This document shows, in pieces, positions 7,325-17,237 of a stretch of DNA of 64,000 nucleotides. The stretch lies in contig CAZKYC010000001.1 of assembly GCA_964556895.1 (NCBI GenBank), positions 1 through 64,000 of the forward strand, given 5' to 3'. The notes under the pieces are model-generated. The model worked only from the letters and a program-made list of their open reading frames with translations. It was not told where the DNA came from and ran no database searches. Position 1 is the first letter of the stretch; the number at the start of each line of letters is the position of its first letter. The DNA is from Hinthialibacter sp964556895 (GTDB taxonomy: Bacteria > Hinthialibacterota > Hinthialibacteria > Hinthialibacterales > Hinthialibacteraceae). Made by a program: the position numbers and the translations under genes.

Positions 7325-9961
7325 ATGGCTCTCGCCCCCCCTGTTGAAATCGAAACATCGACTATTTTTGAGCAATACAAGAGCGATATGCTCAAACTTC
7401 GCGAGATGCACGAGAAAAACAAAGATTCTCGCGAAATTGTTCGAGAAATCACCAACATCACTGACACGATGGTGATTCAGCTGTTAACGGAGCATCTTCA
7501 CAAACGATTCAATCAATCTGAGATGCCGCCCAACTTGCTGCTGCTGGCCCAGGGCGGCTACGGGCGCCGCGAGATGCACCCCAAGTCAGATGTTGACATT
7601 TTGTTCTTATACCAATCGACTCTGACCAACGAACAGGGCGAACTGGTCAAGACGTTTTTTCGCACTTTGTTTGACCTCGGCTTTCAGGTAGGCCACTGCT
7701 GCCGCAGTTTTCGCCAATCGCTCGACATGGCCTATAACGACCCTCACAGCCAAAGCGCGCTAAGCGAAAGTCGCTTTCTGGCCGGCGACTGGCGCCTGTT
7801 TGAAGAGTTTAAAGAAATGTTGTGGCGAAACAGCCGCCGCTATCGAAAAGAATACATAAAAGGCAAAATCGATGAGCGCAAAAACCGCTACAAGCGCTAC
7901 GGCAGCACCATCAACATCACCGAGCCGCACATTAAAGAAAGCCCCGGCGGCTTGCGCGACTATCATTTCGGCTTGTGGCTAGGATCGTTGATCGCTGGCC
8001 ATACCCTCAAACTGCTCCACCTCAAACGCAGCCACATCATCGACGATGAATTGATGGAACGCGTCGACTCGGCGCTGTCGTTTGTCTGGCGCGTCCGAAC
8101 CGACCTTCACTTTTTGACCGGCAAAGAACAAGACACGCTGATCATGCCGCTTCAAAACGAAGTCTCCACGCGCCTGGGCTATATTGACCGCGACGGCCAT
8201 CTCTCAGAAGAAGAGATGATGCGCGACTATTTCACCCACGCCAATTCGTTGCGCGATTTCGCCGACGTCATGCAGGAGAAATGCAAGCCCAAGACGATTT
8301 GGGAACAATACATGCCCCAGCCAAAAAAACCGCTTTCCGAAGGGTTTTACACCAGGGGAAACGTGCTCCACATGCCGCCTGATTTACACTTTTTTGAACA
8401 CAACCCCCAGCGCATCTTAATGGCGTTTATTCATTCGGCGGTCCATCACAAGGTCATGTCGTCTCACATACTGTTGTCGATTCGCGACAACCTCGACCTG
8501 TTAGACGAAGCCTTTCGCCAAGACCGCCAGAACGCCGGCCTGCTGCAACGCTTCTTCTCGCTGCCCTGCCAGATCCATGAACAGGTCCGGCTGATGCGCG
8601 ACACGGGCGTGTTGGAGCGGATCTTTCCTGAATGGAAACCGATCTCATTTCTGGTCCGTTACGACCTCGCCCATAAATACACGGTGGATGAACACTCGCT
8701 CTTGTGTCTTCAGCATTTAGAAACCGTCGGCGGCGACGAGATGAGCTTCGCCCGCGAGCGCGGCCGCATCTGGGACGAATGCAAACACCGCGACGTGTTG
8801 CGGCTGGCGGTGTTGATGCACGACATCGGCAAGGGCAGCAACGAAGACCACTCTGTTCGCGGCGCCTTTATCGTCGCCGAAGCCGGAAAACGGCTTCGCC
8901 TGCCTGAACGCCAGCGAAACCAGCTGATCTTCTTGGTGAAGTATCACCTGCTGATGAGCCACATCGCCCAACACCGCGACTTGTCAGACCCCGACGTGAA
9001 CGCTGACTTCAGCGACGCCTTTGAAAGCCAAGACGAGCTCGACATGATGTATCTTCTCACCTATGTCGACATTCAATCGGTCTCGAAAGACTCTATGACC
9101 GAATGGAAGAACAACCTGCTCTGGCAACTCTATTGTTCGACCCGCGAAGTCTTTCTGTCTGAAAGCGAAACCGACGAAGAGAAGAACGAGAAGATCAAAT
9201 CGCGCAAAGAGACGCTCATCGAAGCGCTTGAGGGCAAATTCAGCCGCGAGTTGGTCCAAAACCATCTCAACAATTTCCCGCCCAGTTACATGATTCACCA
9301 GTCGCGAAAAACCATCGAGCAACACATTCGCGGCATCGCCCATTTTGACGGCGAAATCCCCTATGTATCGATTGAATCGCATGTGGACGCGGCCTGCCGT
9401 AACATGTTTATCGCCTATCGCGACAAAGTCGGGCTGTTTAACCGCCTCTGCACCGCCATCATGTTGGAAAACTTTAACATCATCGAAGCCAATCTCAACA
9501 CACGCCGCGACGGCATGGTGGTTAACAATATCGTCATTCGCGACGAAATTGAGAACGGCGGGATTGACGAAATGCGCGAGCGCCTGCTCAAAGAGCGCAT
9601 CCAGACGCTGCTTCGAAAAGAGGGCGATTTGCCGACCGTACCTGCTTCCTCCAATAAATCGGTGATTGGCCGAAGCAGCTTTAAAAACCGCGTCAAAGTG
9701 TTAAATGACGTTTCCGCCCGCTTCACCGTGTTAGAAGTGTATTGCGTTGACCAAATAGGCCTTCTACAGCGCTTGTCATCGGCGGTTTCTTCGTTAAATA
9801 TGAATATCGACTTCGCCCGCCTGGTTACTCAGGGCAACCGGGTGGTCGATGTCTTTTACATCACTAACAGCAATGGTGAAAAACTCCTTGACGCCGATTC
9901 GCTTAAAAAACTAAAACAGGCTGTTGAAGGCGTTGCCAACGCCAGGTTGCATGATGGCTGA
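7325..9961 (+). CDS. glnD: [protein-PII] uridylyltransferase / uridylyl-removing enzyme
   Basis: GlnD adds UMP to the PII signal protein when glutamine is low and removes it when glutamine is high. All family parts are in order in 878 residues: a nucleotidyltransferase site (GGYGRREMHPKSDVDIL, ~77-93) with the paired aspartates, a helical linker, an HD hydrolase domain (VLMHDIGKGSNEDHS, ~495-510) and two ACT glutamine-sensing domains (~678-745 and ~798-870). Length is normal. No strong ribosome site precedes the ATG. The downstream GAF gene starts inside its last codons. A type I glutamine synthetase with Tyr397 is encoded at 50.3 kb, so the usual GlnD-PII-GlnE-GlnA cascade is likely, although PII and GlnE are not in this window. 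Confidence 0.96.
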   Translation: MALAPPVEIETSTIFEQYKSDMLKLREMHEKNKDSREIVREITNITDTMVIQLLTEHLHKRFNQSEMPPNLLLLAQGGYGRREMHPKSDVDILFLYQSTLTNEQGELVKTFFRTLFDLGFQVGHCCRSFRQSLDMAYNDPHSQSALSESRFLAGDWRLFEEFKEMLWRNSRRYRKEYIKGKIDERKNRYKRYGSTINITEPHIKESPGGLRDYHFGLWLGSLIAGHTLKLLHLKRSHIIDDELMERVDSALSFVWRVRTDLHFLTGKEQDTLIMPLQNEVSTRLGYIDRDGHLSEEEMMRDYFTHANSLRDFADVMQEKCKPKTIWEQYMPQPKKPLSEGFYTRGNVLHMPPDLHFFEHNPQRILMAFIHSAVHHKVMSSHILLSIRDNLDLLDEAFRQDRQNAGLLQRFFSLPCQIHEQVRLMRDTGVLERIFPEWKPISFLVRYDLAHKYTVDEHSLLCLQHLETVGGDEMSFARERGRIWDECKHRDVLRLAVLMHDIGKGSNEDHSVRGAFIVAEAGKRLRLPERQRNQLIFLVKYHLLMSHIAQHRDLSDPDVNADFSDAFESQDELDMMYLLTYVDIQSVSKDSMTEWKNNLLWQLYCSTREVFLSESETDEEKNEKIKSRKETLIEALEGKFSRELVQNHLNNFPPSYMIHQSRKTIEQHIRGIAHFDGEIPYVSIESHVDAACRNMFIAYRDKVGLFNRLCTAIMLENFNIIEANLNTRRDGMVVNNIVIRDEIENGGIDEMRERLLKERIQTLLRKEGDLPTVPASSNKSVIGRSSFKNRVKVLNDVSARFTVLEVYCVDQIGLLQRLSSAVSSLNMNIDFARLVTQGNRVVDVFYITNSNGEKLLDADSLKKLKQAVEGVANARLHDG

Positions 9962-11957
9962 GCCATTTTCGATACAACACATTCGCTTTCAAGATATCGC
10001 CGCCAACCCCTATATCATTGCGCTTCAACAGGGTGTTCAGGTGTTGCTGCCCGAGGCCCGGTGGTGGATCACCGACGAAGCCTTCAACCGCTTTCCCTTC
10101 CCCGGTGAAACCAACAGCCTCTATTGCGAAGATGTCGAAAATGAACCCCCCTGCAAACAATCGCTCGCCGAACAAGCCAAGCGCCAGTCTTCGATTGTGA
10201 TATGCGGCCATGACCGCCTTCAGGGGTTTGTTCGCTTTCAATACCGAAACCAACTGCTGGGCGGGCTGGGGGTCTGTAACCTCGATATAGGCCAGCGCAC
10301 CCTGCTGGAAAAGATCCTCACCATGGTCGAAGGCTACTTTGCGCTATTGTCTGGCGCGCTCGAAGACCATGACGATTTAGAGCTGGTCCATTCGATTTTG
10401 GGCGAAACCATCACCCTGGTCGAATTAGACCGCCTGCTTCAGCGCCAGTCTGACGCCTTGAGCCAGGCGTTAGGCGCGAGCAGCAGCGTGATTCTCTTAA
10501 TCAATGAAGACGGCGAGTTTTATCCCGCCCATACCAAAAATTATCCGGCGGGGCTGCTCAAACGCCGCGACCTTGATGTAACCCGATATGATTACACCCC
10601 GCCCCAAACAGACGATGAAGCGTTGAGGCGGCTTGAACCAGACGACCCTTTGCGCCAATGGCTTCATGGCGCGCTCAATTCACTTCAACAAGGCTTAAGC
10701 CCAGACGCCGATTGTTGGGCGGTTTCATTTTATCGAAACACCTACATGATTGGCGTCTATTTGACCTTTGACCCGATTGTCCACAATATGTCGCTGGTCA
10801 AACAAAACCTGATTCGCCTGTTAGCCACCGGCGGCGCAGCGGCGCTGGATTACGCCCTCACCCTGGAACGAATGAAAAAGCGCCATAAGGCGTTGTCGAC
10901 CATCCATATCGTTCACCGTCTGATTTCGTCGAGTTTCACCACCAATGAAATTTTACCCAAGATTGGGCAATTGACGCTACAACTGCTTCAGGCCCAGCGC
11001 TGTTCGATCATGCTGTGCGACGAAGATCGTAAAATGTTAACCCCAAAAGTTTCGCTGGGGTTGGACGAAACCGAAACCGGCGCCAAAGAGACTCCAGTCG
11101 GCGAAGGCCTGGCGGGATGGGTGGCCGAGAACTTTAACCCGGTCATCTTTCACCCGGCCAGCGACACCCCGCCCTGGCCAGCGACAGGAGAAACCTACCC
11201 GGCCGATTCCTATCTGTCAGTCGCGTTGTTTGACACCGACATCGAAGGCGTCGTCACCGTGGCGGACAAGAAAGGCGACTTCACCCCGGGCGACCGCGAG
11301 ATTTTGGTGACCTTCGCTGAACAAGCGGTGTTGGCGATCAAAAACGCCCGCACCCACGAAGGCGAGCGCATCTTCACCATCAAAGCGTTGACCAGCATCG
11401 CCAACCTGATCGAAACCCACGACCCCCAGACGCCAGGCGTGACCGCGGCCACCTGCCGCTGGGCGCAGCGCATCGCCGCCCGCCTGCAGTTGAGCGAGTC
11501 GGATATTCAAAACATCGTTTATGCGGCGTTGCTTAATGAGTCGGGCATGTTGCGCACCTTTGGCAGCCAGACCAGCTACGAAGAACAACGCAAGAAAGGC
11601 CCCCAACTCAGCCTGCGTATGACCGAAAGCCTGGGCCTGCCCGAAGACGCGGGGCGCATCGTCTATCACGTCAATGAAATGTGGAGCGGCGAGGGGTATC
11701 CCGACAAGCTCAAAGGCCGCGAGATTCCACTCGGGTCGCGCATCATCGCCATCGCCTACGCCTTCTCTGCATTGATTCACCGCAACGGCCACGGCGCTGA
11801 CAGCCGGGCGGGCCTATTGAAAGCCCACAAAACCTTGTCGCGATTCAACGACCGCAGTTATGACCCCGAACTGGTCGATGAACTAAAAGTCGTCATTGAA
11901 ACCATGACTGATGATGAAGTTATACAAGAAACCTCTTCTCACAGCGAAACCGAATAA
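9951..11957 (+). CDS. GAF domain protein with degenerate HD-GYP-like domain
   Basis: The start ATG (9951, with a second in-frame ATG right after) lies inside the last 11 bases of glnD, so the two are translationally coupled. The N-terminal ~320 residues are unrecognised. Residues ~320-475 form a GAF domain (CSIMLCDEDRKMLTP ... VGEGLAGWVAEN ... FAEQAVLAIKNA). The C-terminal ~190 residues follow the HD-GYP layout, ending with GEGYPDKLKGREIPLGSRI, but the metal-binding HD motif is replaced by NESGM and the HHE motif by HVNEM. It therefore probably binds c-di-GMP or partners instead of hydrolysing. Linkage with glnD suggests a nitrogen- or metabolite-responsive regulator; this is inference. Confidence 0.8.
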   Translation: MMAEPFSIQHIRFQDIAANPYIIALQQGVQVLLPEARWWITDEAFNRFPFPGETNSLYCEDVENEPPCKQSLAEQAKRQSSIVICGHDRLQGFVRFQYRNQLLGGLGVCNLDIGQRTLLEKILTMVEGYFALLSGALEDHDDLELVHSILGETITLVELDRLLQRQSDALSQALGASSSVILLINEDGEFYPAHTKNYPAGLLKRRDLDVTRYDYTPPQTDDEALRRLEPDDPLRQWLHGALNSLQQGLSPDADCWAVSFYRNTYMIGVYLTFDPIVHNMSLVKQNLIRLLATGGAAALDYALTLERMKKRHKALSTIHIVHRLISSSFTTNEILPKIGQLTLQLLQAQRCSIMLCDEDRKMLTPKVSLGLDETETGAKETPVGEGLAGWVAENFNPVIFHPASDTPPWPATGETYPADSYLSVALFDTDIEGVVTVADKKGDFTPGDREILVTFAEQAVLAIKNARTHEGERIFTIKALTSIANLIETHDPQTPGVTAATCRWAQRIAARLQLSESDIQNIVYAALLNESGMLRTFGSQTSYEEQRKKGPQLSLRMTESLGLPEDAGRIVYHVNEMWSGEGYPDKLKGREIPLGSRIIAIAYAFSALIHRNGHGADSRAGLLKAHKTLSRFNDRSYDPELVDELKVVIETMTDDEVIQETSSHSETE

Positions 11958-13810
11958 AACATCAGGTCGCCAAACCGGTTTCGATGTAATTCCACCCGGC
12001 TCCCCCAAAATTTGTCTTGAATCTCAGGCAATACAATCTTCTGAACAGGATCAACCACAATCGCGGTTGGTTTTGGCTCATCAATTTGATTGACCGAATC
12101 CGCGCGTTTGGTCTCAACATGGTTTGCGAGAAAACGGGCGGCGCCATTTTGGGCCGTGCAATGAGGCCCTTCAAACACATACACCACAGCCCCGCCAGGT
12201 AATTGCTGGAGCCAATACGCCAATTGGGCTTGCGGGTAATGGACGCTGCGCGGGCTGGTCTGGTGGGCGTAGCGGCCAAAAAATTCGTTCAGGTTGAATG
12301 CGCCCGAGACAACAACCAACAGGCTGAGGACAATGCCCAACAACCACCGTCTCGATTTCAACCGCTGCAACGATGTCTCAATTTCATGAAACAATCCCGC
12401 GATCAAAATAAACAACAGCGGCGTGGTTCCCGCCAGGCGCGGGTAAAACGGCGCGTCCATGAGCAACGCGGCGCCGGCCGCCAAAATCGCCAACGCCCAC
12501 AATAGCGGGACCGCCCTGGGCGGCTCGTAAAATCTGAGCAACGCGGCGATGCACGCGAGAACCAGCAACGCCGCGCCGGCCCGGTCGAGCATGGGCGCGT
12601 CGCCGCCAAACTGAGCGCTTTGGTCGAGATAGAAGACCGGGGCCAACAAGGCGCGTTCAAATTGCGCGCGCCAAAACGGAGCCGAGAGTTCGATGTCGTC
12701 CTGGTTCCAAATCAGAACCGACTGCACCCGTGACTGCACGAAATCCAGCCGCGATATCTTACAATAGTCATGGACAATCAGCGGGCCTAACGTGAGCAAC
12801 ATGAACCCCAGCGGGACAAGCGTCGACAACACAAGCCACCCCGCGCTGATTCGCCGCCAACACAACAGCCACAGTTGTGAGAAAATCCATAGCACCGGCA
12901 GGACATGGTTCGCTTGGTAGGACTGCATCGCCAAGCCTAGCCAGACGCCCGCGATAACACACCAGCCAACAGACCGCGATTTATCAACCTGCGCCCAAAT
13001 GATCAGCGCCCCTATGCCAAAAAACGCCGCCTGGATGTACTGCACCCCGCTGTGCATGAGAAACAAAAACCAATGGTTACAGGCCAACATCATGCTTGCC
13101 GCCAGGGCGGCGCGCCATCCCCACACGCTTCGGCAATACTGATAGGCCATCAATACCACGGCGGCGCCAAGCAGGGTTGAAGTTAACCGCAGACTGAATA
13201 GCGAGTCGCCAAACACCGCCATCACTATCGCCGGGATCGCAAAAAACAACTGGGGAATCGAATACCACGACGATGAGAACAGCGTCTCGATATCGCCCTC
13301 TAACACCATTCGCGCATGAACTCCCACCATGCCCTCATCGCCATGCACGGTAACAGGGACTTCAGTCAGCCTAAACAAACCGAAAGTCAGTGAGACCATC
13401 AACAGTATCAGCGGCGGCGCCCACGGCGGCTCTTTTAAGCGCTTGACTGACACAGTGATATCATCTCGCGCTGTTATGCCGCAGAACACAATAAAAATTG
13501 TCCAACAAATAAACGCACCCCAAAACCAAACAGGGGCGTGCATGACGCCCAGCCCCGCACAGATTGACGCAGCGGCGGCGAAAGAAATTGCGGCAATCAA
13601 GACAGGAAAAGAAATACTGATACCGTTATGAGACAATTGAGGCAGCCGGTGAATTTCATTTTTCGCAGGCCGCGCCAAAACAAACAACCCGCCCCCAGCA
13701 GCCGCGTACACCAAAAACCCCGCGCTCAGGCGGCCGCTTAGGAGTAACCCCTGCGCGAACCACCCCGCGCTCATAACGGCGATCCATAACACTGGTTGCC
13801 AGACTTTCAC
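11939..13810 (-). CDS. GT39-like integral membrane glycosyltransferase
   Basis: The 623-residue protein (GTG start preceded by GAGGACCGG) has about a dozen hydrophobic segments and a large C-terminal soluble portion. After the third or fourth segment comes VTVHGDEGMVGVHARMVLEG, matching the first periplasmic loop of PMT/ArnT-type (GT39/GT83) enzymes, where an acidic residue is catalytic. Such enzymes transfer sugars from polyprenyl phosphate donors to proteins or lipids on the outer face of the inner membrane. Its 3' end overlaps the GAF gene convergently by 19 bp. The gene is divergent from thpR across ~44 bp. The acceptor cannot be predicted. Confidence 0.8.
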   Translation of the reverse strand: MKVWQPVLWIAVMSAGWFAQGLLLSGRLSAGFLVYAAAGGGLFVLARPAKNEIHRLPQLSHNGISISFPVLIAAISFAAAASICAGLGVMHAPVWFWGAFICWTIFIVFCGITARDDITVSVKRLKEPPWAPPLILLMVSLTFGLFRLTEVPVTVHGDEGMVGVHARMVLEGDIETLFSSSWYSIPQLFFAIPAIVMAVFGDSLFSLRLTSTLLGAAVVLMAYQYCRSVWGWRAALAASMMLACNHWFLFLMHSGVQYIQAAFFGIGALIIWAQVDKSRSVGWCVIAGVWLGLAMQSYQANHVLPVLWIFSQLWLLCWRRISAGWLVLSTLVPLGFMLLTLGPLIVHDYCKISRLDFVQSRVQSVLIWNQDDIELSAPFWRAQFERALLAPVFYLDQSAQFGGDAPMLDRAGAALLVLACIAALLRFYEPPRAVPLLWALAILAAGAALLMDAPFYPRLAGTTPLLFILIAGLFHEIETSLQRLKSRRWLLGIVLSLLVVVSGAFNLNEFFGRYAHQTSPRSVHYPQAQLAYWLQQLPGGAVVYVFEGPHCTAQNGAARFLANHVETKRADSVNQIDEPKPTAIVVDPVQKIVLPEIQDKFWGSRVELHRNRFGDLMFYSVSL

Positions 13811-13854
13811 CCGGTCCTCGTTTCAACGCTCGCTGATTGCCCTACAATAGAGAC

Positions 13855-14412
13855 ATGCGGGCGTTTTTGTCGATTCACTTGAATGAGATTGTACAGACGC
13901 GGGTCGAAGAGTTGCAGAGCCAACTGGCGCCTGACTTGCCCGGCGCCAAATGGACGCGCCCCGCCAACTGTCACCTGACGTTGAAATTCTTCGGCGCCAT
14001 TGACGCGGCGGCGGAAGGCGCCATCGTCAGATGTCTGCCCGGCGCGTTAGAGACGTTCGCTCCATTTGAGATCGAACTCAAAGGCGTGGGGCGGTTCCCG
14101 CCGCGCGGGGCGCTTTCGGTGTTATGGGTCGGCGTCAATCGCGGCGCCGCGGTCCTGGCCGCAATCGAATCCGCAGCGAGCGAAGCGCTGACCGAGGCGG
14201 GAGTTTCATTCGACAAAAAACCGTTTAAGCCCCATCTCACCATTGCGCGGGCGCCGCGTGGGCGTAAAGTCTACCTGCGTTCTCATAAGCAGTTTGAATC
14301 GTTGGTCGTAGCAACCATGCAGGTCAACTGCGTGTCCTTGATGCAAAGCGTTCTCGATCCAAAGGGCGCGATCTATACTGAACGAAAGCGGTTTGAGTTA
14401 ACGCCTGAATAA
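13855..14412 (+). CDS. thpR: RNA 2',3'-cyclic phosphodiesterase (2H family)
   Basis: This is a 185-residue 2H phosphoesterase with both catalytic HxTx motifs: HLTL at ~42-45 and HLTI at ~126-129, each in a beta strand. The opening MRAFLSIHL is typical of LigT/ThpR. These enzymes hydrolyse 2',3'-cyclic phosphates on RNA ends to 2'-phosphates. The ATG at 13855 was chosen because the family starts directly with the first strand; an upstream TTG adds six residues of no family similarity. The DUF4159 gene starts 3 bp after its stop, so the two are co-transcribed. Confidence 0.92.
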   Translation: MRAFLSIHLNEIVQTRVEELQSQLAPDLPGAKWTRPANCHLTLKFFGAIDAAAEGAIVRCLPGALETFAPFEIELKGVGRFPPRGALSVLWVGVNRGAAVLAAIESAASEALTEAGVSFDKKPFKPHLTIARAPRGRKVYLRSHKQFESLVVATMQVNCVSLMQSVLDPKGAIYTERKRFELTPE

Positions 14413-14415
14413 CAC

Positions 14416-15081
14416 ATGAACAAACTCATTGCCTTATTCACAATACCGTTCATCATTCTCAGCGCCGCATTGGCGCAGCCCAACGGCGAATTGACCATCG
14501 CCCGCATGAAATACAGCGGCGGCGGCGATTGGTATGGCGACCCCACCTCGCTGCCCAATTTGTTGGAGCAGTTGCGCGAACGCTTCGCGATCAAGACTGC
14601 GATTGAAGAAGCGGTGGTCTCGCCAGCCGATCCGGGCCTCTTTTCGTTTCCGGTTGTGTATCTCACCGGGCATGGCACGGTGCGCTTCACTGAGTCTGAA
14701 CGCGCCAACCTGCGCGAATACCTGCGGCGCGGCGGGTTTTTGTGGGCTGACGACAACTACGGGCTTGACGAATCATTCCGCGCCGAGATGGCCCAGTTGT
14801 TTCCTGACGCGCCGCTCACGCCCTTGCCTCATGACCACCCCGTTTTTCGGGCGTATTACCAATTTGAGAGCGGCCCGCCCAAGATTCACGAACACGACGG
14901 CAAGCCGCCCCAACTGTTGGCCATCTACCACCAGGGGCGAATGGTGGTGTTGTATTCGTATGAAACTGACATTGGCGACGGTCTCGAGAGCCAGGGGATC
15001 CATCCCAAAGACTCGCCCCAAATTCGCGAACAGGCCATGAAAATGGCGCTGAACATCGTGTTGTTCGCCCTATCAAACTAG
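14416..15081 (+). CDS. DUF4159 domain-containing secreted protein
   Basis: After a signal peptide (residues 1-20, ending ALAQP), the 221-residue protein is entirely a DUF4159 domain: LTIARMKYSGGGDWYGDP at the start, VYLTGHGTVRFTESE in the middle and LREYLRRGGFLWADDN following. The fold is glutamine-amidotransferase-like, without an evident catalytic cysteine. DUF4159 proteins usually occur with DUF58 and MoxR genes in envelope clusters; here DUF58 lies 9 kb away in another operon. It is encoded directly downstream of thpR. The function is not known. Confidence 0.88.
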   Translation: MNKLIALFTIPFIILSAALAQPNGELTIARMKYSGGGDWYGDPTSLPNLLEQLRERFAIKTAIEEAVVSPADPGLFSFPVVYLTGHGTVRFTESERANLREYLRRGGFLWADDNYGLDESFRAEMAQLFPDAPLTPLPHDHPVFRAYYQFESGPPKIHEHDGKPPQLLAIYHQGRMVVLYSYETDIGDGLESQGIHPKDSPQIREQAMKMALNIVLFALSN

Positions 15082-15134
15082 GCTGACGTCTAATCCAAAC
15101 ACGGGTTGGGTAATCGGTTGTTACTACTACCAAA

Positions 15135-15251
15135 TCACCGCAAGGTTGTCGCCATTTCGGTTCCCCACTTTGTTAGCATTTGTTTCGATTCGCTCAATGT
15201 CCTTGGATTACTGACTTTGAGATCGGTTTTCTCAACCAGATTGTCGGCCAT
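15135..15251 (-). CDS. possible 38-residue small protein
   Basis: A short frame in the 376-bp gap between DUF4159 and the sulfatase has an unusually good ribosome site: GGGGAG lies 6 nt before its ATG. Upstream on the same strand, TTGCTTATATTATAG contains a -10-like TATTAT. The product would be polar and helical (MADNLVEKTDLKVSNPRTL...), with no hydrophobic segment or known motif. There is no second copy in the window. Apart from this candidate the gap holds nothing recognisable. It could be chance. Confidence 0.25.
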   Translation of the reverse strand: MADNLVEKTDLKVSNPRTLSESKQMLTKWGTEMATTLR

Positions 15252-15457
15252 GATTGTCTCCCCATATGCTTCAGATAAAAATATCCCAAACGGCGCATAG
15301 CGATTAGATTGCTCTCTAGCCAGTCGCTGTTTGGCTGCGACATATCTATAATATAAGCAATCCAACAGCCTCCAGAAAATTGATGAGAGTATTGCAAGAA
15401 ACCATCTCAAAAACACGAATCTATCGCTGCGGTCAACAGGGGCGCAACTCTGCCAAA

Positions 15458-17149
15458 ATGAACCTGTCGAAATTAGCAACTCAAATACTTTCCTCGAATT
15501 GGCATTGTTTGAAACGCCTTCTTATGCTCTGTATTGTTTTTCTGCCCTCTGCTTTCGCCCAAACCCCGGATGCAGTCATTCCTTTGTTTCCAATTGGTTC
15601 AGAGGAAGGCGAATTGCTCTATGAGTCGCCTGAGTTGATTCGTCATAGCAAAGAAAGCGATAGCGTAATTTATTCTCATCTCATTCAATTGAATAATTGG
15701 AAAGTAACTGAAACCCGCCAGTTGTCTGACCACAGAGTTGGACTGAAAACAATCCAAATCAGAATTGAATACACGGGCGAGGTTGAATTAACCGCCGCCC
15801 AGCTTCACGCCTGTAAACCGGTGGTATTGCTTCTGCCCGTCTATGCAATTTCATACAAACCGATATCGCCCAAACCCGGCTGGGGCAAGGCGGCGCCAAC
15901 TCGCCGCACAACAACCGACGGCCCACAAAACGTAGTCATCTTGATGATCGACACCCTGCGAGATGACGGCACGCCGCCTTACGGCCATCCATTCGTCATC
16001 GCGCCTCATCTCGACATACTGGCTTCGTTGGGGACGACATTTACCAACGCCTACGCCGCTTCATCGTCAACCCGCCCCAGCGTGGGGACAATCTTCAGCG
16101 GGCTTCATCCCATCGCTCATGGCGCCGAACGCCACGCCCTCAATGGCGCGCGGCTGAGATCCAGCTTTCCGGTGATGGCCGAATTCTTCAGCGAGATGGG
16201 CTTTGAAACCGCTGGCGCGGTCAGCAACGCCCAGATTACCAAAGCCTACGGATTCGAACGCGGCTTTGACCGCTATCATTGCCCGATTCGCGACCATGAA
16301 GCGACCGAGATGGGGTTGAGAGAACTGCGCCGACTCAGCGAGCCGTTCTTTCTCTACCTTCATTACATCGCGCCTCACCAGCCCTACGAACCAGCTGGCC
16401 TCTATCGCGGGATGTACGATGGAAAAACGAAATATCCAGAATTAGACGCCTACCTGGCTGAGGTGACCCAAGACGACCGCCGCATTGGCCGCATCCTCGC
16501 TGAGTTAGCACGGCAGGGACTGCTCGACCGCACGCTCATCTGGACGCTCTCTGACCACGGCGAAGAATTTTGGGAACACGGCTGGAACGGCCACGGCGCC
16601 AACCTCTATCAAGAATCCCTGCGGACCGTCTCGATTGTGACCAATCCTGTCGCTCTTCCAATTAACAAAAGAGTCGGTGTCCCAGTCATGCACGCCGATG
16701 TGTTCCCCACCCTGCGAGAGTGGTATCAAAAAACGTCCAGTTTGCCTTTGGCTGGCCTAAGCCTGGCGCCATTTCTACAACAAAAAAAAACTGAAATCCC
16801 GGACGCTTTTTCAGAGCGCCCAGTATTTTTACACCATGGCGGCGGAACAAAAACCCAAGTTCATCCATCAGATAAACAGGCGATCTTATATGACAACAAC
16901 AAATGGGTCTGGTGGACGCAAAAAAACCAATGGGAGCGCTATGACCTCGTCGCTGACCCGCTTGAAGCCAATGATTTAGCCAAAGACGCTTCACCAGCGA
17001 TAACACCAATGCAAGAAAATCTGCTCAGCGCCTATAAAGCCCAAACCCAGCTAGGCGAGCGGCTTTCAACGCCCGGCGCTAACAAGAATGGAGTCACCCT
17101 GAGCCGCCAGGAACTCGAAAACCTGCGTGACTTAGGCTATGTCAAATAA
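15458..17149 (+). CDS. sulfatase / alkaline-phosphatase superfamily protein, exported
   Basis: The ATG at 15458 gives a signal peptide (RLLMLCIVFLPSAFAQ); starts further upstream would lengthen the N-terminus without support. Residues ~40-150 are an unrecognised beta-rich domain. The sulfatase fold follows: VVILMIDTLRDDGTPPYGH (first metal Asp), the nucleophile loop SSSTRPSVGTIFSG, YLHYIAPHQPYEP and WTLSDHGEEFWEHG (second metal site). The usual formylglycine Cys of C-x-P-x-R is missing; a Thr or Ser in STRPS would be the nucleophile, as in sulfatase-like phosphotransferases. It may thus be a phosphohydrolase or phosphotransferase rather than a sulfatase. Monocistronic. Confidence 0.85.
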   Translation: MNLSKLATQILSSNWHCLKRLLMLCIVFLPSAFAQTPDAVIPLFPIGSEEGELLYESPELIRHSKESDSVIYSHLIQLNNWKVTETRQLSDHRVGLKTIQIRIEYTGEVELTAAQLHACKPVVLLLPVYAISYKPISPKPGWGKAAPTRRTTTDGPQNVVILMIDTLRDDGTPPYGHPFVIAPHLDILASLGTTFTNAYAASSSTRPSVGTIFSGLHPIAHGAERHALNGARLRSSFPVMAEFFSEMGFETAGAVSNAQITKAYGFERGFDRYHCPIRDHEATEMGLRELRRLSEPFFLYLHYIAPHQPYEPAGLYRGMYDGKTKYPELDAYLAEVTQDDRRIGRILAELARQGLLDRTLIWTLSDHGEEFWEHGWNGHGANLYQESLRTVSIVTNPVALPINKRVGVPVMHADVFPTLREWYQKTSSLPLAGLSLAPFLQQKKTEIPDAFSERPVFLHHGGGTKTQVHPSDKQAILYDNNKWVWWTQKNQWERYDLVADPLEANDLAKDASPAITPMQENLLSAYKAQTQLGERLSTPGANKNGVTLSRQELENLRDLGYVK

Positions 17150-17237
17150 TCGGGCCCAAATCACCGGGGCAAACCCTTTACCAAACCGCCGACAACGGTG
17201 ACAATAGTGGCTCATCCATAGACCATCGGAGGAAGTT

